NCBI GenBank assembly: GCA_036389485.1
Contig: DASVPR010000052.1
Span: 1 to 35,679 of the forward strand
DNA: 35,679 bases
Direction: 5' to 3'
Source of the DNA: CADCVT01 sp036389485
Lineage (GTDB): Bacteria > Actinomycetota > Thermoleophilia > Solirubrobacterales > Solirubrobacteraceae
How positions within the stretch are numbered: the first letter of the stretch is position 1; every line of letters begins with the position of its first letter. The position numbers were made by a program, and so were the translations under genes. This document shows, in pieces, positions 7,487 to 14,585 of the stretch. The notes under the pieces are model-generated. The model was not told the DNA's origin. It saw nothing but the letters and a program-made list of their open reading frames with translations, and did not search any database.

Positions 7487-8712
7487 CCCTTCCTCTCGAA
7501 GGCCTGCGCGTGCTGGACCTGTCGCGGCTGCTGCCCGGCGGGTTCTGCTCGCTGCTGCTGGCCGACTTCGGGGCGGAGGTGCTGAAGGTCGAGGACACGG
7601 GCATGGGCGACTACGTCCGGTGGTCGGCGCCCGCGTACGAGGGGGCGCAGCAGAGCGCGGGCAGCGCGCTGTTCCTCGCGCTGAACCGCAACAAGACGTC
7701 GATGCGCCTCAACCTCAAGTCCGAGGAGGGGCGGGAGGTGCTGCTGCGGCTCGTGCGCGAGTACGACGTGCTCTTGGAGTCGTTCCGGCCGGGCGTCCTC
7801 GACCGGCTCGGCGTCGGCTACGAGCGGCTGCGCGCCGAGAACCCGCGGCTCGTCTACTGCGCGATCACGGGCTACGGGCAGACCGGGCCGTACACGCAGC
7901 GCGCCGGGCACGACATGAACTACCTCGGGCTCGTCGGGCTGCTCGGGCTGACCGGCGCGAAGGACGGCCCGCCGGTGCAGGCCGCAGGGCAGATCGCCGA
8001 CCTCGGTGGCGGGGCGCTGATGGCCGCGTTCGGGATCATGGCCGCGCTGCACGAGCGCTCGCGGTCGGGAGAGGGGCAGTTCGTCGACGTCTCGATGGCG
8101 GACGGCGCGCTGTCGTGGCTGGCGATGGTCGCCGCGCGGTACTTCGCCGAGGGGGTCGTCCCTGGGCGCGGCGACCTCGAGCTCGCCGGCTCGCTCGTCT
8201 GCTACCGGCCGTACGAGTGCGCGGACGGATGGGTCTCGCTCGGGGCGCTGGAGCCCAAGTTCTTCCAGTCGTGGTGCCGCGGCGTCGGGCGCGAGGACCT
8301 CGTCGAGCACCAGTTCGACCCGCCGGGATCCGACGCGCACCGCGAGATCGCCGCGGTGTTCATGACGCGCACGCGCGACGAGTGGAAGGCGTTCAACGAC
8401 GAGCACGACTGCTGCCTGGAGCCGGTGCTCGCGCTCGACGAGGCGCTCTCCTCGGACCTCGTGCGTGAGCGCGGGATGGTGGCCGCGATCGAGCAGCCCG
8501 GCGTCGAGGAGCCCGTGCGGCTGCTCGGCGTGCCGGTGAAGCTGTCGCGGACGCCGGGCGACGCCGCGCAGCGGCCCGGCCCGGTGCTCGGCGAGCACAC
8601 CGAGGAGGTCCTGCGGTCGGTCGGCTACGACGACGCGGCGATCGCGGCGCTGAAGGAGTCGGGCGCGGTGGCGGGGCCGGTGACGGAAGCCCAGGGGTCC
8701 TTCCTCGGGTGA
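7483..8712 (+). CDS. CoA-transferase family III (CaiB/BaiF), alpha-methylacyl-CoA racemase-like
   Basis: A 409-residue protein from the GTG at 7483, which overlaps the BKACE stop as GTGA. The CaiB/BaiF start is clear (PLEGLRVLDLSRLLPGGFCSLLLADFGAEVLKVED), as are LNRNKTSMRLNLKSEEG, YDVLLESFRPGVLDRLGVGYERL and AITGYGQTGPY. Asp144 lies in AGHDMNYLGLVG. In CoA-transferases this Asp carries the CoA ester; the surrounding HDxNYL, with a neighbouring His, resembles alpha-methylacyl-CoA racemases. Either CoA transfer between carboxylic acids or racemisation of a 2-methylacyl-CoA is possible. It probably works with the BKACE enzyme and the carboxylase in one degradative pathway. Fold and family are sure; the reaction is not. 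Confidence 0.88.
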   Translation: MTLPLEGLRVLDLSRLLPGGFCSLLLADFGAEVLKVEDTGMGDYVRWSAPAYEGAQQSAGSALFLALNRNKTSMRLNLKSEEGREVLLRLVREYDVLLESFRPGVLDRLGVGYERLRAENPRLVYCAITGYGQTGPYTQRAGHDMNYLGLVGLLGLTGAKDGPPVQAAGQIADLGGGALMAAFGIMAALHERSRSGEGQFVDVSMADGALSWLAMVAARYFAEGVVPGRGDLELAGSLVCYRPYECADGWVSLGALEPKFFQSWCRGVGREDLVEHQFDPPGSDAHREIAAVFMTRTRDEWKAFNDEHDCCLEPVLALDEALSSDLVRERGMVAAIEQPGVEEPVRLLGVPVKLSRTPGDAAQRPGPVLGEHTEEVLRSVGYDDAAIAALKESGAVAGPVTEAQGSFLG

Positions 8713-9419
8713 GCGCCGGCAACGGCAACGGCCTGCTCAAGATGTCGGAGCTCGCGGAGCGCTCCGGGGTGTCGGCGGGGACGATCAAGCACTACCTGCG
8801 CGAGGGCCTGCTGCCGGAGCCCGTGCGGACGTCGCGCAACATGGCGTGGTACGCGCCCGAGTACGTCGACCGCGTGCGGCTCATCAAGCGCCTGCAGGAG
8901 CAGCGGTTCATGCCGCTGAAGGCGATCCGCCGCGTGCTCGAGGAGGAGGACCCGGAGCGGCTCGCGGCGCTCGTCGAGGTCGAGGACCGGATCCTGGAGC
9001 GGGCGGTGAGCGCGTCCGAGACCGACCGCGTCTCGCGCGCGGAGGTGCGGCGCCGCTACGACGTCCCCGACGTCGTCCTGCAGCGCCTCGCCGAGCTCGA
9101 GGTCCTGACGCCGAGCAACCGCGGCTACGACGCCTACGACGTCCAGATCATCGAGGCGATCGCCCGCTTCCGCGCGGGCGGCTACGACGAGAAGCTCGGC
9201 TTCACGGTCTACGAGACCCTCCGCTACCGCGAGGCGCTCGCGCCGCTCGTCGAGGAGGAGGTGCGGACGCTGCTGGACCGCCTCGCCGGCGAGGTCGACG
9301 TCGACCGCGCCGCCGAGATCATCGCCTCCGGCGCCCAACCGCTCCGCGACCTCATCGGGGCCATGCACTCGAAGCTCCTCCTCGCCGAGCTGAAGAGGCA
9401 GCGCGGCACTCCCCGCTGA
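8709..9419 (+). CDS. MerR-family transcriptional regulator, 3' end replaced by inserted element
   Basis: A 236-residue protein from the GTG at 8709 (GTGA overlap with the CoA-transferase). The N-terminal MerR winged helix is LKMSELAERSGVSAGTIKHYLREGLLPEP.RTSRNMAWYAPEYVDRVRLIKRLQ. It is followed by a long regulator-specific C-terminal region with a second HTH-like part (SRAEVRRRYDVPDVVLQRLAEL). No cysteine metal site is visible, so it is not a classical metal sensor. Translational coupling to CoA genes suggests it controls them. The last 73 codons are duplicated 2,135 bp downstream. In this copy the gene ends RQRGTPR; in the downstream copy it ends RQRK with a GTGA overlap into the permease, which looks like the original end. 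The element between has thus supplied a new 3' end that keeps the gene open. Confidence 0.88.
   Translation: MSAGNGNGLLKMSELAERSGVSAGTIKHYLREGLLPEPVRTSRNMAWYAPEYVDRVRLIKRLQEQRFMPLKAIRRVLEEEDPERLAALVEVEDRILERAVSASETDRVSRAEVRRRYDVPDVVLQRLAELEVLTPSNRGYDAYDVQIIEAIARFRAGGYDEKLGFTVYETLRYREALAPLVEEEVRTLLDRLAGEVDVDRAAEIIASGAQPLRDLIGAMHSKLLLAELKRQRGTPR
9186..9404 (+). repeat. 219-bp direct repeat, copy 1 (3' end of merR)
   Basis: It matches 11321-11539 at a constant offset of 2,135 with no indels and about 7 mismatches, nearly all at synonymous codon positions. It codes for KLGFTVYETLRYREALAP...LLLAELKRQR. Confidence 0.9.
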
Positions 9420-9428
9420 CCGGCACGA

Positions 9429-9434
9429 TACGCT
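9429..9434 (+). promoter_or_regulatory. Putative -10 box of the AAA-ATPase gene
   Basis: TACGCT fits TANNNT and ends 6 nt before the GTG at 9441, with no ribosome binding site between. It suggests a leaderless transcript that starts inside the cassette, so the two defence-like genes would have their own promoter rather than relying on the merR operon. Confidence 0.35.
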
Positions 9435-9440
9435 CGCGCC

Positions 9441-10721
9441 GTGGGGATCACCCGCCTTCGGCTGTCCAACTTCAAGAGCTTCGAGTCGCTCGACCTCGAA
9501 CTCGGCCAGTTCACGGTCGTCGTCGGGGCCAATGGCGCCGGGAAATCGAATCTGATTTCGGTCTTCAAGTTCCTCCGCGACATCAGCGCCTCAGGATTAG
9601 ATAACGCCATCTCACTTCAAGGTGGCGTTCAGTTTTTACGCAACGTCCGGCTCGGGCCGTCAGTTCCACTATGCATCGAGATCACGGCGGATTCACCTGC
9701 GCCGCCGAGCCATCCGCTGTACCGACAGCGTCCGGACAGCGACACGTTTTTCTCTGTAGCGGCGAGTCGTACTACCTACCGCTTCGTGATCGAGTTCGCG
9801 AGCCGAGGCGCAAAGTTCTCGATCGCCGAGGAGGATCTCACCCAGCGATGGGAGTTACAGGAATACGAGCAGGTTAGACGACGCGTACCTCTTGAGATGC
9901 GCCGCACTGGCCAAGCCGAGTTTCGGCTCTGCCGGGAGAATGGCCGGTACCGCAATACGCTCAACCTGCCAGAGGACCTTGCGGATTTTGAAGAAGCGCT
10001 GCTTCCTTATGGGTCGTTCATGCCTGTACCGGGCGGCCGCGCCCTCCTCCTTGAGGAGGGTCCGTTCTTCTTCGTACCGGAATGGACTCACAACTTCGCA
10101 TCGACGGCCGTCTACGACATCGACCCGAAGCTTCCGAAGAAAGCTGTCCCGATCACCGGCAAGGCGGAACTTGAGGAAGACGGCTCGAACCTCGCGATCG
10201 TGGTCAGTAATGTAATCAGGCGGCACGAGTCGCGCCGACAGCTATCCAACTTGATTCAAGATCTGCTCCCGTTCGTAGACCGCGTGGGGGTCGAGCGATT
10301 CGCGGATACGTCACTGCTGTTCAAGACCGGCGAAAGCTATTCGCCCGGCGTCTCGTTTCCCGCCTCGCTGCTGTCGGATGGCACTATCCACGTGACGGCG
10401 CTGCTAATCGCGCTCTTTTTTGAGCAGAAGAGCTTCGCGATCATCGAAGAACCTGAGCGTAATTTGCATCCTTTCTTGATTTCTCGGTTGATCGGTCTGA
10501 TGCGTGAGGCTGCTGCAAGTAAGCAAATTCTGGCTACCACCCACAATGCTGAAGTGATCAAGCACGCGGGCGAAGAGAACGTTCTCCTAATGCGCCGGAC
10601 AGCTGATGGATTCACGATCGCCGAACGTCCGCTCGACATCGAGGCAGTGCAGCGGTTTCTCGACCAAGAGCTTGGACTCGAAGAGCTCTACGTCCAAAAC
10701 TTCTTCGCCGGCCTGAAGTGA
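9441..10721 (+). CDS. OLD/RecF-like AAA (ABC-type) ATPase, putative anti-phage defence protein
   Basis: A 426-residue protein from the GTG at 9441. The N-terminus ITRLRLSNFKSFESLDLELGQFTVVVGANGAGKSN is the RecF/SMC/OLD-type ATP-binding start, with Walker A GANGAGKS at 29-36. A variable 250-residue middle follows. The C-terminal ATPase lobe has a signature-like LLSDGT (310-315), Walker B SFAIIEEPE (331-339, catalytic Glu in EE) and a switch histidine in TTHNAEV (His368). There is no fused TOPRIM domain; that role probably belongs to the next gene, 4 nt downstream. Length and architecture fit AAA_21/AAA_15 ATPases of OLD-like, AbiL/RloA-like or PARIS AriA-like systems. Base composition and two TTA codons set it apart from its neighbours and point to transfer. 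Defence function is inferred. Confidence 0.8.
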   Translation: MGITRLRLSNFKSFESLDLELGQFTVVVGANGAGKSNLISVFKFLRDISASGLDNAISLQGGVQFLRNVRLGPSVPLCIEITADSPAPPSHPLYRQRPDSDTFFSVAASRTTYRFVIEFASRGAKFSIAEEDLTQRWELQEYEQVRRRVPLEMRRTGQAEFRLCRENGRYRNTLNLPEDLADFEEALLPYGSFMPVPGGRALLLEEGPFFFVPEWTHNFASTAVYDIDPKLPKKAVPITGKAELEEDGSNLAIVVSNVIRRHESRRQLSNLIQDLLPFVDRVGVERFADTSLLFKTGESYSPGVSFPASLLSDGTIHVTALLIALFFEQKSFAIIEEPERNLHPFLISRLIGLMREAAASKQILATTHNAEVIKHAGEENVLLMRRTADGFTIAERPLDIEAVQRFLDQELGLEELYVQNFFAGLK

Positions 10722-10725
10722 CCAC

Positions 10726-11253
10726 ATGGCGCTGTTCGTGTTCCTGGAGGGGGATGACGACCATCGATTCCTTCAGACGATCATCGTGCCACGTCTTCAA
10801 GACCGGTTCGATGCGGTCAACCTCTGGCGCTACGCGGAACAGAAGAAAGCAGTCGTCGACGCCCTCGTAAAAGGTGTCGAAGCCGGGGGCGACCAGTACC
10901 TCTTCCTCGCAGATCTCGACGCCGCCGAGTCGGTCGAGGAACGGAAGAAGGCGTTATGTAACGAAATACCGACGCTCCGGCTAGACCGTATCATCATTGT
11001 CGTGAGTGAGATCGAAGGTTGGTATCTAGCGGGTCTCGATGCTCAGAGCCAGCGGGCAATGCGAATCGATGCAGGGCGGATTCCTCATCGCACAGACGAG
11101 GTCGTGAAAGAGGATCTCGCAGGGATCATCCCGCCGAACCGGTATCGGTCGACCGTCGACTTTTTCCGCGAGGTCCTGAATAGGTTCGCCATCCCGGAAG
11201 CGAGGCGCCGAAACGACTCATTTGACTACTTCTGCGCGCGATGCGGGCTGTGA
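10726..11253 (+). CDS. Small TOPRIM-like protein, partner of the upstream ATPase
   Basis: A 175-residue protein from the ATG at 10726, four bases after the ATPase stop, so the two are almost certainly cotranscribed. The pattern fits a TOPRIM fold: strand plus acidic loop LFVFLEGDDDHRF (Glu8, Asp10-12), strand plus DxD YLFLADLDAAES (Asp63, Asp65), and IIIVVSEIEGWYLAG (Glu95, Glu97), which resembles the E-(I/M)-E-x-W segment of DUF4276-type proteins. These acidic residues would bind Mg for nucleic-acid cleavage. In PARIS and class 2-4 OLD-like systems an ABC ATPase pairs with a TOPRIM effector. This one is smaller than AriB (DUF4435), so I do not assign it to PARIS. It shares the lower GC content and has a TTA codon at 10954. 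Toxicity or nuclease activity is inferred. Confidence 0.65.
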   Translation: MALFVFLEGDDDHRFLQTIIVPRLQDRFDAVNLWRYAEQKKAVVDALVKGVEAGGDQYLFLADLDAAESVEERKKALCNEIPTLRLDRIIIVVSEIEGWYLAGLDAQSQRAMRIDAGRIPHRTDEVVKEDLAGIIPPNRYRSTVDFFREVLNRFAIPEARRRNDSFDYFCARCGL

Positions 11254-11320
11254 GGAGCTCACGCCAGCGGGCGGCGATCATCGCGTCGGCTCCCGGCGCC
11301 TCGCGGCTGTTCGCGGCGAG

Positions 11321-11545
11321 GACGAGAGGCTCGGCTTCACCGTCTACGAGACGCTCCGCTACCGCGAGGCGCTCGCGCCGCTCGTCGAGGAGGAGGTGCG
11401 GACGCTGCTGGACCGCCTCGCCGGCGAGGTCGACGTCGACCGCGCCGCTGAGATCATCGCCTCCGGCGCCCAACCGCTCCGCGACCTCATCGGCGCCATG
11501 CACTCGAAGCTGCTGCTCGCCGAGCTGAAGAGGCAGCGCAAGTGA
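11321..11545 (+). pseudogene. Detached original 3' end of merR (219-bp repeat copy 2 plus native stop)
   Basis: It codes for the last 74 residues of the MerR protein in frame (RLGFTVYE...LLLAELKRQRK, stop TGA 11543-11545) but has no HTH. Bases 11321-11539 are the second copy of the 219-bp repeat. The stop overlaps the permease GTG at 11542 as GTGA, the same coupling used elsewhere in this operon, so this is most likely the native end of merR cut off by the insertion. The frame stays open back to an ATG at 11222, but the part upstream of 11321 does not resemble MerR, and I do not think a real protein starts there. Translation through this remnant may still help couple the permease. Confidence 0.75.
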
Positions 11546-12909
11546 GCCTCCTCGAGCGCCGGTTCTCGCTCGCGGCGCGCGGCACGACGCCGCGGATCGA
11601 GGCGCTTGGCGGGCTGACGACGTTCCTGACGATGGCGTACATCGTCTTCGTGAACCCGGCGATCCTGTCGGCGGCCGGGGTGCCGTTCGACGCCGTCGCG
11701 GTCGCGACGGCGCTGGCCGCGGCCATCGCGTCGATCGCGATGGGCGTGATCGCGAACGTGCCGCTGGCGCTGGCCTCCGGGCTGGGGATCAACGCGATCG
11801 TCGCGTTCGACATCGTCGTGGCGCAGAAGGTCGCGTGGCCGGTCGCGATGGCGTGCGTCGTGATCGAGGGCCTGATCGCGCTCGTGCTGGTCGTCGCGGG
11901 GCTGCGGGACGCGGTCGTGCGGGCGGTCCCGTTCTCGCTGAAGCTCGCGATCGGCGTCGGGATCGGGCTGTTCATCACGCTCGTCGGGCTGCGCGAGGGC
12001 GGGATCGTCGAGAACAACCCCGCGACCGGCATCGGGCTCGCGGACCTCACGGCCGGGCCGCCGCTGATCGCGCTGGCCGGGCTGCTCGTCGCGCTCTCGC
12101 TCGCCGCGCGGCACGTGCGCGGCGCGATCCTGATCGGGATCGGAGTGAGCCTCGTGCTCGGGCTGATCTTCGGCGTGCTCGACGGGCCGGACGGCGTCGC
12201 TGAGCTGCCCGGGTCGAGCGACTTCTCGACGATCGGCGACGCCCTCGACCCGTCGAACCTCGGCGACGCGCTGACGTGGGCGCTGGTCCCGACGATCTTC
12301 GCGCTGTTCATGACGGACTTCTTCGACACGGTCGGGACCGCGGTGGCGGTCGGGCACCAGGGCGGGCTGACCGACGAGGAGGGCGAGCTGCCCGAGATGC
12401 GGCGGGTGCTGCTCGTCGACAGCGCGGCGGCGGCGGGCGGCGGCGCGTTCGGGGTCTCGTCGGTGACGACGTACGTGGAGAGCGGCGCGGGCGTCGGCGC
12501 CGGCGCTCGCACCGGGCTCTCGGCCGTCGTCACCGGCCTGCTGTTCGTCGCGACGATCTTCTTCGTCCCGCTGATCGCGCTCGTCGGGCAGGGCGTCCCG
12601 TACGGGGAGGAGTTCGTTGGGCACCCGGCGGTCGCGCCCGCGCTGATCATGGTCGGCGCCCTGATGACCCGCCTCGCGCAGGCCATCGACTGGGCGGAGC
12701 CGGAGACCGCGTTCCCCGCGTTCCTGATCATCGCCGGGATCCCGTTGACGTTCTCGATCGCCGCGGGGATCGGGTTCGGCGTGATCGGCTACGTCGCGAT
12801 CATGGCCGTGCGCGGGCGGGCCGGGGAGGTGCACCCGTTGATGTGGGGGCTCGTGCCGCTGTTCTGCGCCTTCTACGCGGACGACTGGCTCTCGGCCAAC
12901 GTCTTCTAG
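11542..12909 (+). CDS. NCS2/AzgA-type nucleobase permease (xanthine/uracil/hypoxanthine family)
   Basis: A 455-residue protein from the GTG at 11542. It is strongly hydrophobic, with the 12-14 membrane segments typical of AzgA-like proton-coupled purine transporters. Family landmarks are EALGGLTTFLTMAYIVFVNPAIL (TM1), ASGLGINAIVAFDIV (TM3), the substrate region FALFMTDFFDTVGTAVAVGHQGGLTDEEGELP (TM8) and SVTTYVESGAGVGAGARTGLSAVVTGLLF (TM10). It acts in the cytoplasmic membrane to import a purine base such as adenine, guanine or hypoxanthine; the exact substrate is inferred. It was probably the last gene of the merR operon before the AAA/TOPRIM insertion. Its stop shares a CTAG with the convergent Ig-like gene. 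Confidence 0.9.
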   Translation: MSLLERRFSLAARGTTPRIEALGGLTTFLTMAYIVFVNPAILSAAGVPFDAVAVATALAAAIASIAMGVIANVPLALASGLGINAIVAFDIVVAQKVAWPVAMACVVIEGLIALVLVVAGLRDAVVRAVPFSLKLAIGVGIGLFITLVGLREGGIVENNPATGIGLADLTAGPPLIALAGLLVALSLAARHVRGAILIGIGVSLVLGLIFGVLDGPDGVAELPGSSDFSTIGDALDPSNLGDALTWALVPTIFALFMTDFFDTVGTAVAVGHQGGLTDEEGELPEMRRVLLVDSAAAAGGGAFGVSSVTTYVESGAGVGAGARTGLSAVVTGLLFVATIFFVPLIALVGQGVPYGEEFVGHPAVAPALIMVGALMTRLAQAIDWAEPETAFPAFLIIAGIPLTFSIAAGIGFGVIGYVAIMAVRGRAGEVHPLMWGLVPLFCAFYADDWLSANVF

Positions 12910-14585
12910 CCGAGCAGCCGGTTGACGAGGACGGTCGTGTTGCGCCCGGCGTCCTCGAGCAGGACGCGCAGGCGTCCCGTCTTCGGCCAGCCGGCCGTGT
13001 CGAACTGCAGCGTGGCCGAGGCGCTGGACGGGCACGGCTGGCGGACTGCGAACTCGTACGGGTCGCCGTTGCCGGGGTTGACGTCCTGGCAGCGCCCGCC
13101 GTTGGCGGTGAGCGTCTTTGCGGCCACGTCGGTCGAGCCGATCCGGACGCGGACGCGGTACAGCCCGCCTCCGCTGTCGGCCGCTGCGAGGGCGATGTCC
13201 TCGGTCGGTTGCAGCGTCGGGTGGGTGACGAGCCCGCCGGTGGGGCTCGTCGCGACCGTGGGTGAGGCGGTGTCGCGCAACGTGACCTTCCCGCCGTACA
13301 GCCGGACGATCTGCGTCCCGTCGGAGGTGCAGGTCCGGCCCGCGGGGATGTCGCAGAGCAGGACGACGTTGAAGCCGTTCACGTCCCCGCGCGCGACGTC
13401 GACGCGGTTGGTGGCGCCGAACGGCGTCGCCGTCGAGCCGCGGGTCGAGCACAGGTCGCCCCAGCTGCACAGCTCGGCGCGCGGGCCGGCGAAGATCCAG
13501 TTGATCGTCGCCGACGTGTTGATCGACCAGCTGAACAGGCCGCCCATCGCGCCGAAGCGGTAGACGGTCGCGCCCGCGAAGTCGAGGTCGGCGCTCGCGC
13601 GGTACTGCAGCCAGCCGCCCTGGTCGGGGGTCGAGACCGTCCACGGGCTGCCCGTGCTGAGCGGCACGCCGCTGGTGCCGGACGCGCATCGGGTGGCGGC
13701 GCTCGGGTCGGGGAACTGCGTGACGTTGCGGCCGAAGGTGACGCCGTCGGGGAGCTGGCCGTCCGCGCCGGCGAGCGTGCCGTCGTCGGGGTTGCGGCAG
13801 AGGATCTGCGTGAACGACGCGCGCGCGATCGCGGCGGTCCCGTGGCTCTGCTCGGTCGCGCTGCCGCCGGCGTTCGTCGCGGTGACCTCGACGCGCAGCA
13901 TCGCGCCCGCGTCCTCGCCCGTGATCAGGTGCTCGGGCTCGTCGCCGCCCGGGATCGGCCCGCACGTCGCTCCCGTGCAGCGGATCCAGCGGTAGGCGTA
14001 CGAGGTCGGCGAGCCGGTCCACGTGCCCTTGGTCGCCGTGAGGACGTCGCCGACGGCGAGGCTCCCCGCGATCGTCGGCGGCGCGGTGCTCTTCGGCGCG
14101 GCCATCTGGACGGTGCTCGTCGGCTGCGAGCTCGCGCTCGTGCTCCCGGCGGCGTTGGTCGCGGTGACCCGGTACACGAGCGTGTGCCCGACGTCCGCGC
14201 TCGTGAGCGCGTACGTGGTTCCGGTGCCGACGGGCGTACCGTCGCGCAGCCACGTCCCGGTCGTCGAGTCGACGGTCCGCGCCCACGTCCCGTTCGTGGC
14301 CGTGAGGGTCTGTCCCTCCCGAGCCGTGCCGCTGATCGCCGGCGAGGTGAGATTGCGCGGGGGGAAGAGAGCAGCGGCGCGGAAGGTGCTCTGCCCGGGC
14401 CGCGCGGTCGTCGTAAAGGCGGACTCGACGCGCGGCGCGGCGGCCGCCAGCGCGGCGCAGGAGAGTGCGGCGAGCGCCAGCGCCGCGCGCGGCATCCGGC
14501 CGGCGTCGCTCGCGGCGACGAACCGCCCGGGCCGCTTCCGCCCGCGGCCGGTGCCCGCGGAGGCGGCCCTCACCCGATGCGACAT
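12906..14585 (-). CDS. Large secreted Ig-like protein of the SipW/TasA-type locus
   Basis: A 559-residue protein. The start ATG 14585 is preferred because AAGGTGGA lies just upstream; a longer open frame exists but would be read through the neighbour's 3' end. A long basic leader ends in a hydrophobic segment (ALALAALSCAALAAAA, 35-50), followed by SAFTTTARPGQSTFRA (55-70). That segment mirrors SAFTSTLRNSGNTFEA of the TasA-like protein in this operon, so it is probably a substrate of the same signal peptidase. Two Ig-like repeats follow at about 80-165 and 166-250 (P.ISG....G.TLTAT.GTW). A 300-residue C-terminal region with paired cysteines matches nothing I recognise; it ends with a strand-rich module (LRVLLEDAGRNTTVLVNRLLG). 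It overlaps the previous gene by 16 nt and is the last gene of the operon. A role as a surface structural or adhesive protein is inferred. Confidence 0.75.
   Translation of the reverse strand: MSHRVRAASAGTGRGRKRPGRFVAASDAGRMPRAALALAALSCAALAAAAPRVESAFTTTARPGQSTFRAAALFPPRNLTSPAISGTAREGQTLTATNGTWARTVDSTTGTWLRDGTPVGTGTTYALTSADVGHTLVYRVTATNAAGSTSASSQPTSTVQMAAPKSTAPPTIAGSLAVGDVLTATKGTWTGSPTSYAYRWIRCTGATCGPIPGGDEPEHLITGEDAGAMLRVEVTATNAGGSATEQSHGTAAIARASFTQILCRNPDDGTLAGADGQLPDGVTFGRNVTQFPDPSAATRCASGTSGVPLSTGSPWTVSTPDQGGWLQYRASADLDFAGATVYRFGAMGGLFSWSINTSATINWIFAGPRAELCSWGDLCSTRGSTATPFGATNRVDVARGDVNGFNVVLLCDIPAGRTCTSDGTQIVRLYGGKVTLRDTASPTVATSPTGGLVTHPTLQPTEDIALAAADSGGGLYRVRVRIGSTDVAAKTLTANGGRCQDVNPGNGDPYEFAVRQPCPSSASATLQFDTAGWPKTGRLRVLLEDAGRNTTVLVNRLLG

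Larger units (their letters stand above)
9186..11539 (+). mobile_element. Inserted AAA-ATPase/TOPRIM cassette flanked by 219-bp direct repeats of the merR 3' end
   Basis: Seen directly: two 219-bp direct repeats enclose a segment with two genes (ATPase 9441-10721, TOPRIM-like 10726-11253). The segment is visibly less GC-rich than the rest of the window and contains three in-frame TTA leucine codons (9597, 9636, 10954). Recombination between the repeats would remove 2,135 bp and restore merR ending ...RQRK, overlapping the permease start as GTGA. Inference: the cassette entered this operon with its own allele of the target gene 3' end, as elements inserting into tRNA or protein-gene 3' ends do. 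There is no integrase, transposase or terminal inverted repeat, so it cannot move on its own by any visible means. Confidence 0.75.

Noticed and set aside
9441..11253. Assigning the ATPase/TOPRIM pair to PARIS (AriA/AriB) by name
   Set aside because: The effector is only 175 residues and resembles DUF4276 more than DUF4435; I keep the call at OLD/PARIS-like.
11222..11320. Separate small protein gene starting at ATG 11222
   Set aside because: It overlaps the end of the TOPRIM-like gene, has no ribosome site and no recognisable residues before the merR repeat. The frame is open only because it joins the merR remnant.
11359..14286. 975-codon minus-strand open frame over the permease
   Set aside because: Low-complexity Arg/Asp/His composition opposite a clear membrane transporter. 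It is an antisense shadow.
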